A stretch of 64,000 nucleotides of DNA. It comes from Chryseobacterium ureilyticum (GTDB taxonomy: Bacteria > Bacteroidota > Bacteroidia > Flavobacteriales > Weeksellaceae). Shown here in pieces: positions 1 to 8,313 of the stretch. The position numbers and the translations under genes were made by a program. The notes beneath the pieces are model-generated. The model ran no database searches. It was not told the origin of the DNA and saw only the letters and a list, made by a program, of their open reading frames with translations. The first letter of the stretch is position 1. Each line of letters begins with the position of its first letter. Where the stretch lies: assembly GCF_900156735.1 (NCBI RefSeq), contig NZ_FTOL01000003.1, positions 310,001 through 374,000 on the forward strand, written 5' to 3'.

Positions 1-1
1 A

Positions 2-451
2 CAGGTTTTTGTATTGAACAGGATTACTCTTTTCGGGAAATATACTCCGGTATTATATCCTGTGTTCGTCATGTTTTATCCTTTCTTTAGAAATAAATTC
101 CAATTTCTTGCTTTAAGCTTTTTAATGGGGTTGGCTATTGATGGATTCCTTTACTCATGGGGAATCAATGCTTTTGCAACAACCTTAATTGCTTACTTTA
201 GAACCTTAATATTCAGGACGTCTACAGATACGTCTACAGACTTTTTCTCTTTTCAGTCCCTTCAATGGGCGCAGTTTTTGCTGTTTTTATTTTCAAGTAT
301 TTTCCTGCATCAGCTTTTAGTACAGTATATTGAGTTCTTTAAGTTTAGCAGGTTTTTTGAAATATTATTTAATGTGTTGGTGACAAGTGTAATTTCATTT
401 ATATTTATAGTTATTTACGCATTAATATTTAAAATCAAACAAAAAGTTTGA
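2..451 (+). CDS. mreD: Rod shape-determining protein MreD, 5'-truncated by window edge
   Basis: Small integral membrane protein of the elongation (Rod) complex, thought to link MreC and the peptidoglycan synthases. The reading frame is open from base 2 (QVFVLNRITLFGKYTP...), so the true start lies left of the window. A TTG at base 14 could be mistaken for the start. What is visible is about 150 residues with four or five hydrophobic segments and the MreD-like pattern YPVFVMFYPF followed by FLMGLAIDGF. The identification rests mainly on context: the TGA stop overlaps the TTG start of the next gene, a PBP2, followed by RodA, which is the standard mreBCD-mrdA-rodA order. Confidence 0.88.
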   Translation, partial: QVFVLNRITLFGKYTPVLYPVFVMFYPFFRNKFQFLALSFLMGLAIDGFLYSWGINAFATTLIAYFRTLIFRTSTDTSTDFFSFQSLQWAQFLLFLFSSIFLHQLLVQYIEFFKFSRFFEILFNVLVTSVISFIFIVIYALIFKIKQKV

Positions 452-2493
452 ACACACGTTATTTAAAAATCTTTTCCGTCCTTGTTGTAATCGCCCTTAT
501 TTTTGTGGCGAGGCTTGCTTATTTGCAGTTGTTTACAGATCGTTATGCGCTGAATGCAGCCAATACTTCTATTAAAATTGAATATGTAATTCCCCAACGT
601 GGAGTTATTTTTGACCGAAACGGAAAGATCATGGTAGGAAATCAGCCTGCTTATGAAGTTTCTTTTACTCAGGCTTTAATGAAACCTGATTTTGATACAT
701 TAGGCTTTTGCAGTCTGATGAAGATCAATAAAGCGGATTTCATCAACAGGATCAATATTATTAAAAAAGAAAAATACTATTCTAAGCTGACTCCTATGAC
801 TTTTTTAAAGGATCTCAGCAGAGAAGATATTGCAAGAGTACAGGAGATTATTTTTAAATATCCTGCATTTAATATTGTACAGAGACCTCAGCGTCAATAT
901 GAAGTTTCTACTTCCGGAAACCTTTTAGGGTATACCAGTGAAGTAAACGAAAGAGAAATTAAAAAAGACTCAATTTACTATTTACCAGGTGATTTTATCG
1001 GGAAAACCGGAGTAGAAAAATCTTATGAAAAGGAACTTCGTGGGGTGAAAGGAATGAAGTACATTCAGAAAGATATCAGGCTACGAAACATCGGATCTTA
1101 TAAAAACGGAGCTCTGGATAAGGATGTGATTACCGGTAAAGACATTACTTTAACCATTGATTACGATCTTCAGAGAACCGCTGAAGAAATGCTGGTTAAC
1201 AAACACGGAGCAATTGTAGCTATCGACCCTAATAACGGGGAAGTATTAGTTGCTGCTACCGGACCGGATATTGATCCCAATCTATTTACCGGACCATATA
1301 AATCTAAAAATTTATACGCCTTATCAAAAGATACACTTTATGAAAATAAGCCTACTTTTGATCGTTCTTTACAGGCGGGCTATCCTCCAGGTTCTACCTT
1401 CAAACTGTTAACTGCTTTGGCAGCTATGCAGATGGAAGTAATGGATGAAAAGACTATTTTCCCTTGTGGTGGAGGTTTCTTCTATAAAGGTAAAAGAATC
1501 AAAGGTCATGGTGGAGCAGATCCGCTAATCCCTTCTATTCAGGTTTCCAGTAACTGTTTTTTCACATATGCATTTATTGCAATCATCAAAAAATATCCGG
1601 GAAACCCCTCAAAAGGTGTTGATGAATGGAAAAAGATCATGAGCAGCTTTGGAGTTGGAGAGTTTTTAAATAATGACTTTGCGGTGGGAGCGAAGGGTAG
1701 AATTCCTTCCGGAGACTTTTACGAAAAAAGGTTTAAAGCCATCATGAAAGCAAGCGGATCCCAAAGAACTGATTTTAAAAACTGGGATGAAATGTCAACC
1801 GGTGCTATTTATAATGGAATGGGACAGGGAGACGTCTTGGTAACGCCTATTCAGCTGGCCAATTATGTGGCTGCTATTGCCAACAGAGGATGGTACTACA
1901 CACCTCATATCGTAAAAGCAATTGACGGAAAGGCAAATCCTGATCCAAGATTTAAGGTTAAGCATCAGACTTTGGTAGATCCAAAACACTTTGATCCTGT
2001 TTTAAAAGGGATGGAAGCCGTAGTTCTGAGAGGAACAGCAAGAGGATTGAAATCCAATGATTTTACACAATTAGCTAAGACAGGTACAGCACAGGTTCCA
2101 CAAGGAAAGGATAATTCCATCTTTGTATTGATTGCTCCTGCCGATAAACCGAAAATTGTTGTAGTTGCAGTAATGGAACACGCCGGATTTGGTGCTACGT
2201 GGGCAGGACCAGCTTGTACAGTGATTGCTGAAAAATATATTACCGGAGATCTGAAAAGAGAGAATCTGTATAAGAAAATGATTACCTCGAGTTTCATGCC
2301 GGAATACAAAAGACAATGGATTGCAGATTTGAAACGTAAAGGACTTTATAAAGACCCTAAACCGGATTCAATAAAGCAAAAAAGGATAAAGGACAGCCTG
2401 GAGCTTGTAAAACAACAAAAAGCCAAGCTTCAAAAGAAAATAGAAGACGAAGCCAAAAATAATAACACTGCTAAAAAACCTACTAAGCAATGA
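448..2493 (+). CDS. mrdA: Penicillin-binding protein 2 (elongation transpeptidase)
   Basis: Class B PBP that cross-links peptidoglycan during cell elongation, working with RodA. One N-terminal membrane anchor (about residues 7-28) is followed by the dimerisation domain and the transpeptidase domain. The catalytic motif STFK is present with Ser at residue 316, then SSN (SxN) and KTGTAQ (KTG box). At 681 aa the length is normal. A Lys/Asn-rich, low-complexity C-terminal tail of about 50 residues extends beyond the domain. The start is TTG at 448, overlapping the mreD stop, and the stop overlaps the rodA start by four bases (ATGA), so the three genes are translationally coupled. Confidence 0.97.
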   Translation: MNTRYLKIFSVLVVIALIFVARLAYLQLFTDRYALNAANTSIKIEYVIPQRGVIFDRNGKIMVGNQPAYEVSFTQALMKPDFDTLGFCSLMKINKADFINRINIIKKEKYYSKLTPMTFLKDLSREDIARVQEIIFKYPAFNIVQRPQRQYEVSTSGNLLGYTSEVNEREIKKDSIYYLPGDFIGKTGVEKSYEKELRGVKGMKYIQKDIRLRNIGSYKNGALDKDVITGKDITLTIDYDLQRTAEEMLVNKHGAIVAIDPNNGEVLVAATGPDIDPNLFTGPYKSKNLYALSKDTLYENKPTFDRSLQAGYPPGSTFKLLTALAAMQMEVMDEKTIFPCGGGFFYKGKRIKGHGGADPLIPSIQVSSNCFFTYAFIAIIKKYPGNPSKGVDEWKKIMSSFGVGEFLNNDFAVGAKGRIPSGDFYEKRFKAIMKASGSQRTDFKNWDEMSTGAIYNGMGQGDVLVTPIQLANYVAAIANRGWYYTPHIVKAIDGKANPDPRFKVKHQTLVDPKHFDPVLKGMEAVVLRGTARGLKSNDFTQLAKTGTAQVPQGKDNSIFVLIAPADKPKIVVVAVMEHAGFGATWAGPACTVIAEKYITGDLKRENLYKKMITSSFMPEYKRQWIADLKRKGLYKDPKPDSIKQKRIKDSLELVKQQKAKLQKKIEDEAKNNNTAKKPTKQ

Positions 2494-3719
2494 AATGGAC
2501 AGAAGGAATAGATAAACTAGGTCTTGGACTGTATTTCCTGCTTTGCATTTTTGCCATTGCCAATATTTACAGTGTTGATCAGAAGCTGGGAGAAAAACAG
2601 TTGATGTTCTTCTGTATATCCGTTTTTGTAGGATTGGTCATATTTGTAGGAAGAAGTAAGTTCTTTGAAAATATGGCTGGAATCATTTACATAGGAGGTG
2701 TTTTGCTGTTAATCGGGCTTTTCCCTTTTGGTAAAGAAATCTTGGGGCAGAAGAACTGGTATAAATTCGGAAGTTTTACTATGCAGCCCGTGGAGTTTGC
2801 AAAAATCGGAACTGCATTGATGCTTGCCAACTATGTTTCAGGACCGGACTTTAATCTCAAAAACAGGAAGTCTTTATTAACAGCCTTAGGAATTATCGGT
2901 GTTCCGGCAGCTGTAGTGCTAGCTATTCCTGATGTGGGATCTATGTTGGTATTTATTGCATTCTTTATCGCTTTGTACAGAGAAGGATTAAGTGGAATGC
3001 TGTTTGGGATAGGCTTTATTTTTGCTGCTGTTTTTTTAGTAGCTCTAGCAATTCCTCCAGTATATGTAGCTGCCGCTATTTTAATTATTGCCGGTGTTCT
3101 GATTGCTATGAATTATCATAGAATGTCCTGGGATGTAATCTCTATTTCAGGGATTTCAGGATCTATTCTTTTACTTTGCGGACTGGCATTCGGTTCTCCA
3201 TATATTTTAGAAAAACTTCCAAAACACCAGAGAGAAAGAATTGAGGTTCTTTATAAAGGGGAAAAAGCATTCAGAGATACATCGGGATACAATTTATTAT
3301 ATTCTAAAACAGCAATCGGTTCCGGAGGGCTTATGGGAAAAGGATATCGAGAAGGTTCCGTTACCCAGGGAAAATTTGTTCCCGAGCAGGAAACCGATTA
3401 TATTTTTTGTACTGTAGGCGAAGAATGGGGATTTATCGGAAGCGCCGTTCTTGTTTTGTGTTATATGGTATATATTGGACGAATCTATTATCTTGCTGAG
3501 AGACAGAAATCCACTTTTAATCGTGTATTTGGGTATTGCTTTGCTTCGATTCTTTTAATGCACTTTTCGATCAATTTAGGGATGGTTATGGGGCTTTTTC
3601 CAACGGTAGGGATTCCCCTTCCTTATTTTAGTTATGGAGGAAGTTCTTTACTTGCCTTTTCTATTATGACCTTTATTTTCTTTAAACTTAATTATTCTGA
3701 CAAAAACAGTTTAGTATAA
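2490..3719 (+). CDS. rodA: Peptidoglycan glycosyltransferase RodA (SEDS family)
   Basis: Polytopic SEDS glycosyltransferase that polymerises lipid II in the elongation complex together with PBP2. The 409 residues contain about ten hydrophobic segments. SEDS signatures are visible: GQKNWYKFG and MQPVEFAKIG near residues 85-105, then TDYIFCTVGEEWGFIG and the C-terminal GIPLPYFSYGGSS. It overlaps the upstream PBP2 gene by four bases. No convincing terminator follows directly; the next gene begins about 80 bases downstream. Confidence 0.97.
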   Translation: MKWTEGIDKLGLGLYFLLCIFAIANIYSVDQKLGEKQLMFFCISVFVGLVIFVGRSKFFENMAGIIYIGGVLLLIGLFPFGKEILGQKNWYKFGSFTMQPVEFAKIGTALMLANYVSGPDFNLKNRKSLLTALGIIGVPAAVVLAIPDVGSMLVFIAFFIALYREGLSGMLFGIGFIFAAVFLVALAIPPVYVAAAILIIAGVLIAMNYHRMSWDVISISGISGSILLLCGLAFGSPYILEKLPKHQRERIEVLYKGEKAFRDTSGYNLLYSKTAIGSGGLMGKGYREGSVTQGKFVPEQETDYIFCTVGEEWGFIGSAVLVLCYMVYIGRIYYLAERQKSTFNRVFGYCFASILLMHFSINLGMVMGLFPTVGIPLPYFSYGGSSLLAFSIMTFIFFKLNYSDKNSLV

Positions 3720-3801
3720 TTTTCAGACTTAAAATTAAAAGTTATCTTATTTCCGTATTTAGCGGAGAGTATCATTGTATCCATTAATCATTTATTCTAT
3801 T

Positions 3802-4383
3802 ATGAAAGAAGCTTATGTCTTAGATCAAAACTTTGAAAGTACAGATTTTACTCAGCTTCCTTTGGAAAAAGGAGAATATGAAAACTGTACGTTTAGAAAC
3901 TGCAATCTTGAATTTGTGGATTTATCAGGCTTCAGCTTTACAGGTTGTGAATTTATAGAATGTAATCTCAGTATGGCAAGGCTTGCAGGAACAGCATTTC
4001 GAGATATTATATTTAAAGAATGTAAAATGCTTGGTCTGCAGTTCAGTGATTGTAATCGATTTGGTTTGTCTTTCCGATTTGATGGCTGTATTCTTAATAA
4101 TTCAACTTTCTATCAAACGACAATCAGAAAAACAGTTTTTAATAATTCCAGACTGATTGAAGTTGACTTTACGGATTCCGATTTATCTAATTCAATAATT
4201 TTTGGCTGTGATCTTTCAGGCGCAGTTTTCGATACTACTAACCTTGAGAAGGCAGATTTGAGAACATCAGTCAATTATATGATAGATCCTGCTTTAAATA
4301 AGCTTAAAAAGGCTAAGTTTTCGCTTTCAGAAGTACATGGACTCCTGTATAAGCTAGATATTGAAATAGACAGGAATGGCTAG
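3802..4383 (+). CDS. Pentapeptide-repeat protein (McbG/Qnr-like fold)
   Basis: The protein is built from pentapeptide repeats of the A(D/N)LxX type (for example CTFRN CNLEF VDLSG FSFTG CEFIE), forming a right-handed quadrilateral beta-helix. A C-terminal segment (YMIDPALNKLKKAKFS, then GLLYKLDIEID) resembles the non-repeat tail of McbG and related gyrase-protecting proteins. That similarity makes DNA mimicry or topoisomerase protection possible, but it is an inference; many pentapeptide proteins have no known role. An in-frame TTG at 3775 would add nine residues, but the ATG at 3802 (MKEAYVLDQ) is the more likely start. The protein is about 193 aa. Confidence 0.8.
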   Translation: MKEAYVLDQNFESTDFTQLPLEKGEYENCTFRNCNLEFVDLSGFSFTGCEFIECNLSMARLAGTAFRDIIFKECKMLGLQFSDCNRFGLSFRFDGCILNNSTFYQTTIRKTVFNNSRLIEVDFTDSDLSNSIIFGCDLSGAVFDTTNLEKADLRTSVNYMIDPALNKLKKAKFSLSEVHGLLYKLDIEIDRNG

Positions 4384-4547
4384 GTTCTAAAGGCTGATGC
4401 TGGTTGCTGATATTTCTGAAACCCTTTTTTAACCAAAGGTATTTAACCGTTAATCATCAAATTCAATAAAAGAGGAATTTAGCTCACTTTTTTATATCAA
4501 TATGTTCCATTGGCTTTAGCCAAAATTTAATAGGAAGTATGATACAT

Positions 4548-4573
4548 AAAAAAGCCATCAAAATCTTGATGGC
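4548..4573 (-). terminator. Intrinsic terminator of the NlpC/P60 gene
   Basis: Read on the minus strand, an inverted repeat GCCATCAAGAT/TTGATGGC (4554-4573) is followed by six T. It lies 30 bases past the stop of the minus-strand peptidase gene. Confidence 0.85.
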
Positions 4574-4602
4574 TTCATTATTTAAATCAATTATTTATAA
4601 AA

Positions 4603-5313
4603 TTAAAAATTTGCTGGTGTAGCTGAAGTAACAGCGGCTAGGTTGTTGTAAGCTTCTCCTTGTTCGTTAATTACTCTTTTTGCGAATCTGTATTTAGGTC
4701 CCCAATAAGAATCATTAAGTGAAGAAACCATTACACCTTTAGAGGTTGCTGCGTGGATAAATTTAATCTCTCCTTCTTCAGTAACACTTTCTACAATACC
4801 TACGTGAGAAATTCTTCTTCCGTGAGAAAAGAAAATCAAATCTCCTTTCTGTAGGTTTTCTTTTTCAATTCTTTCACCTTCCTGAGCCTGAGAAGCAGCT
4901 ACTCTTGGTAAAGTAAGACCTGCAGCAGCTCCGAATACAGAAAGAACAAAAGCTGAACAATCAATACCTCTTCTTGTAGTTCCTCCATATCTGTAAGGAG
5001 TTCCTAGGTATGTTTCAGCTTCAGTAAGAATACCATCAATGGTTTTATTATATTTGATTGCTTTTGCAATCTCAGAATTCTTAATTGCTTTTTTAGCATT
5101 TGCTATAGATGCAGCCTTTTCAGCTAAGAAAGAGTCGATAAGTTTCTGCTTATCCTGCTCCATTTTTTTGTTATCTATAGAAGCTAGTTTGGCATCTGTT
5201 TTGTATTCTTTTGTGTAAGTTGCTGGTTTTGAAACCACATAATTTGTAGCACACGATTGCAATGATACTGTAGTAACTAAAGCAACTAAATAAAACAAAA
5301 CTCTTTTCTTCAT
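4603..5313 (-). CDS. C40 (NlpC/P60) family lipoprotein peptidase
   Basis: Probable cell-wall endopeptidase cutting stem peptides, anchored as a lipoprotein. The N-terminus MKKRVLFYLVALVTTVSLQSC is a signal peptide ending in the lipobox LQSC. A Lys-rich helical stretch (about residues 35-85) leads to the NlpC/P60 domain, where the catalytic triad is visible: Cys in GIDCSAF, His in ISHVGI and His in FIHAAT. The motif YLGTPYRYGG opens the domain, as in spr/NlpC proteins. The gene is monocistronic, with its own terminator and a -7 box upstream at 5365-5372. Confidence 0.93.
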   Translation of the reverse strand: MKKRVLFYLVALVTTVSLQSCATNYVVSKPATYTKEYKTDAKLASIDNKKMEQDKQKLIDSFLAEKAASIANAKKAIKNSEIAKAIKYNKTIDGILTEAETYLGTPYRYGGTTRRGIDCSAFVLSVFGAAAGLTLPRVAASQAQEGERIEKENLQKGDLIFFSHGRRISHVGIVESVTEEGEIKFIHAATSKGVMVSSLNDSYWGPKYRFAKRVINEQGEAYNNLAAVTSATPANF

Positions 5314-5364
5314 ATATATTTGATTATCCGTGTTAAAAAGGAATATTTATTTTCAAAAGCATTA

Positions 5365-5372
5365 CAAAAGTA
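5365..5372 (-). promoter_or_regulatory. -7 promoter box of the NlpC/P60 gene
   Basis: On the minus strand this reads TACTTTTG, a match to the Bacteroidota -7 consensus TAnnTTTG, about 50 bases before the start codon. No clear -33 TTG is at standard spacing. Confidence 0.5.
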
Positions 5373-5464
5373 GAGATTCCGAGCAAAAGACCCCTGATAT
5401 GATAATTGTCAGGAACTTATTTTAACACTATTTAACATATTAATTACATATGTTAAAGAAAAAT

Positions 5465-5507
5465 AAACCGCAACAGCCTATTTTTGGTAAGTGTGCGGTT
5501 TTTTTTA
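5465..5507 (+). terminator. Hairpin with T-run in a gene-free stretch
   Basis: The arms AAACCGCA (5465-5472) and TGCGGTTT (5494-5501) are followed by a run of T on the plus strand. No plus-strand gene ends nearby. It may end an unannotated transcript or insulate the two minus-strand genes. The rest of the 500-base gap (5314-5811) shows nothing else I can support beyond the two flanking regulatory elements. Confidence 0.45.
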
Positions 5508-5754
5508 TTAAGATTCTTTAACAAACTCTATCGATATTCTTCTATAAATCGGGATTTGTGATCTAAAACTCTAATTTTCAGGGCTGTTAAAAAAACAAAA
5601 TGAATTTAATGAAAACATTGTATTGATAGTGCTTTTAGCGTTGTTTCGGTTATTTTCCCAAATTATATCTCATATTACTGTATGAATAGAATTTGAATTA
5701 ATGTTTTTGTTTAACAAACTATAAATATTAACAAATAGAATTGGTCTGGGATAT

Positions 5755-5786
5755 AATAAAAATTCCCCGGAAAAACCGAGGAATTT
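5755..5786 (-). terminator. Terminator of glutamine synthetase III
   Basis: The arms AAATTCC (5760-5766) and GGAATTT (5780-5786), with inner CGG/CCG pairs, form a hairpin. On the minus strand the stem runs into a T-rich tail. It lies 26 bases past the glnN stop. Confidence 0.75.
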
Positions 5787-5811
5787 AAACTAATATGGAA
5801 CTTTACAGATG

Positions 5812-8007
5812 TTATTTTGTAAACAACATTTCTCTGTATTTTGTCATCGGCCAAAGCTCGTCATCTACCATCATTTCAAGGTTGTCAGAAGCATCTCTGA
5901 TCCCGTCAAATAAAGGTTTTACTTTGTTACAATATGCTTCTGCCTGCTTTTGGCTGTCTGTTATGCTTTTTGCTGCTTCTCTGGCTTTAAGAAGTTCTTC
6001 AACGCCAAGTTTAATTATAGAAACATTTTCAGAAATGCTGGTAATTAAGCTCATTTGTTCTTTTGCTAAAGATTTGAATTCTTTATCTCCAAAGATTTCT
6101 TTAAGACCTTTTACGTTTTCAATTAATCTGTTCTGATAATTTAAAGCTGAAGGAATGATGTGATTTCTTGCGATATCACTTAATACTCTCGCTTCGATAT
6201 CGATTACAGTAGAGTACTTTTCTAATTTGATTTCGTTTCTTGCTTCAACTTCTCTGTGGTTAAAGATTCCCATTTCCTCATAAAGGTCAAGGAATTTTTT
6301 GTCCATTTCCTGTTTTAAAGCTTCAGGAGTTGTTTTAAGGTTGTTCAATCCTCTTTTCTCGGCTTCTTTTGCCCAGTCATCAGAATATCCATCTCCTTCA
6401 AACATAATGTTTTTACACTGCTTGATGTATTCTCTCAATACATTAAAGATAGCTTCGTCTTTCTTAAGACCTGTTTCAATTAAAGCATCAACTTCTTTTT
6501 TGAAATCATTAAGCTGTTTTGCGGCAATCGTATTCATTACCGTCATAGATTCTGCGCAGTTTGCAGATGATCCTACGGCTCTGATCTCAAATTTATTTCC
6601 TGTAAATGCAAATGGAGAAGTTCTGTTTCTATCTGTGTTATCTAATAGAATTTCAGGAATTTTTCCAACAACATTTAATTTTAATTCTGTTTTCTCTTCC
6701 GGAGATAGTTTTCCGTTCGTTACTTTTTCAAGTTCTTCTAAAACGCTGAATAACTGGCTTCCGATAAATACAGAAATAATTGCCGGTGGAGCTTCGTTGG
6801 CACCTAATCTGTGATCGTTGCTTGCAGAGGCAATACTTGCTCTTAAAAGGTCTGCATATTCATGTACAGCTTTAATAGTATTCACGAAGAATGTTAAGAA
6901 CTGTAGGTTTTTCTTAGGGTTTTTTCCTGGGCTTAATAGGTTTTCCCCAGTGTCAGTAGCTAAAGACCAGTTGTTGTGCTTCCCGCTTCCGTTTACACCA
7001 GCAAATGGTTTTTCGTGGAAAAGGATGTGGAAGTGGTGTTTGTGAGCCACTCTCGCCATGATATCCATCAATAAAGAGTTGTGATCCACAGCAACGTTTA
7101 CTTCTTCAAACATTGGAGCCAGCTCAAATTGGTTTGGAGCTACCTCATTGTGTCTTGTTGTTGCAGGAATTCCAAGCTTCATACATTCGATTTCCAATTC
7201 TTTCATGAAGTTCATTACCCTTGTCGGGATAGAACCGAAATAGTGGTCATCCAATTGTTGTCCTTTTGCAGGAGAATGTCCTAATAAAGTCTTTCCTGTT
7301 AATACAAGGTCAGGACGAGATTGGTATAATGCTGAGTCAACCAGGAAATATTCTTGCTCCCAACCTAAAGTAGGAGTTACTTTCGTTACATTTTTATCAA
7401 AATACTGCATTACATTAGTTGCAGCCTCATCTACAGCATTCAAAGCTCTTAATAATGGAGCCTTATAATCTAATGTTTCTCCCGTATAAGAAATGAAGAT
7501 CGATGGAATACATAAAGTTGTTCCCATGATAAATGCAGGAGATGTAGGATCCCAAGCAGTATATCCTCTTGCTTCAAAAGTATTTCTGATTCCTCCGTTC
7601 GGGAAAGAAGATGCATCCGGTTCCTGTTGGATCAATAAGTTTCCACTGAATCTTTCGATTGCTCTACCTCCTTCAATAGGTGTAAAGAATGAATCATGCT
7701 TTTCAGCAGTAGTACCTGTCAAAGGCTGAAACCAGTGAGTATAGTGAGTTACTCCTTTGCTCATTGCCCAATCCTTCATTGCTACAGCAACCTGATCTGC
7801 AATGTGCCTCTGGATTTTAGTCCCTTTTTTTACTGCATCCATAATAGACTGGAATGCTTCTTTCGTTAAATATTCTCTCATTGTTTCTTCTGAGAAAACA
7901 TTTTGGCAGAATAGTTCTGACAATTTCGCTGGGATTTCGACATTGTTGTCTTTTCTGAAATCCTTAAATGGAAGGGTTTCTAATGCTTTGAATCTTAAGG
8001 TTGACAT
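5812..8007 (-). CDS. glnN: Glutamine synthetase type III
   Basis: Makes glutamine from glutamate, ammonia and ATP, and is the main ammonia-assimilating step in many Bacteroidota. At 731 aa it has the type III length, well above types I and II. Visible signatures are the GSIII-specific N-terminus (FKALETLPFKDFRK), HYTHWFQPLTG, KHDSFFTP, the ATP-site segment GVNGSGKHNNWS, and the glutamate-site region NRTSPFAFTGNKFE. The C-terminal helical region (about residues 590-731) is typical of the type. The gene stands alone between its terminator and its own promoter. Confidence 0.97.
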   Translation of the reverse strand: MSTLRFKALETLPFKDFRKDNNVEIPAKLSELFCQNVFSEETMREYLTKEAFQSIMDAVKKGTKIQRHIADQVAVAMKDWAMSKGVTHYTHWFQPLTGTTAEKHDSFFTPIEGGRAIERFSGNLLIQQEPDASSFPNGGIRNTFEARGYTAWDPTSPAFIMGTTLCIPSIFISYTGETLDYKAPLLRALNAVDEAATNVMQYFDKNVTKVTPTLGWEQEYFLVDSALYQSRPDLVLTGKTLLGHSPAKGQQLDDHYFGSIPTRVMNFMKELEIECMKLGIPATTRHNEVAPNQFELAPMFEEVNVAVDHNSLLMDIMARVAHKHHFHILFHEKPFAGVNGSGKHNNWSLATDTGENLLSPGKNPKKNLQFLTFFVNTIKAVHEYADLLRASIASASNDHRLGANEAPPAIISVFIGSQLFSVLEELEKVTNGKLSPEEKTELKLNVVGKIPEILLDNTDRNRTSPFAFTGNKFEIRAVGSSANCAESMTVMNTIAAKQLNDFKKEVDALIETGLKKDEAIFNVLREYIKQCKNIMFEGDGYSDDWAKEAEKRGLNNLKTTPEALKQEMDKKFLDLYEEMGIFNHREVEARNEIKLEKYSTVIDIEARVLSDIARNHIIPSALNYQNRLIENVKGLKEIFGDKEFKSLAKEQMSLITSISENVSIIKLGVEELLKAREAAKSITDSQKQAEAYCNKVKPLFDGIRDASDNLEMMVDDELWPMTKYREMLFTK

Positions 8008-8029
8008 ATTTGGATGAATTTTGATAGGG

Positions 8030-8037
8030 CAAATTTA
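8030..8037 (-). promoter_or_regulatory. -7 promoter box of glnN
   Basis: On the minus strand this reads TAAATTTG, a perfect TAnnTTTG, 23 bases before the ATG. It is AT-rich upstream with no clear TTG at -33. The rest of the 8038-8280 gap shows no further feature I can support. Confidence 0.55.
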
Positions 8038-8290
8038 CAAAAAAAATGAAACGAAAATGATTTGACCCTAAAAAATTTAGGGGTGTTTTCAAATTTTACA
8101 CAAATTAAACAATTGTTTGGTGTGTTTTTGATAGGGGTTGTCTGTTGTTTCTTGTTTAAAGCTGAATATCCAAGGCACTTTTAAAAGAGACGAGTCTGGT
8201 AAATACATTTTACATGATACATCATGGAATCCTGTGCGAATAAGGTGGTTTAATTAAAAGATAGTTAAAATAAAATGGGCAAAGATTTTG

Positions 8291-8298
8291 TATATTTG
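8291..8298 (+). promoter_or_regulatory. -7 promoter box that decides a start codon
   Basis: TATATTTG matches TAnnTTTG and lies inside the longest possible reading frame (ATG at 8275). A promoter here puts the transcript start near 8305, so translation should begin at the ATG at 8314. Confidence 0.6.
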
Positions 8299-8313
8299 TG
8301 TGAAATTTATTTT

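Noticed and set aside
5795..8017. Several plus-strand open frames of 60-170 codons opposite glutamine synthetase III
   Set aside because: They lie entirely antisense to a clear 731-residue gene, have unusual residue composition and no promoter; they are frame shadows.
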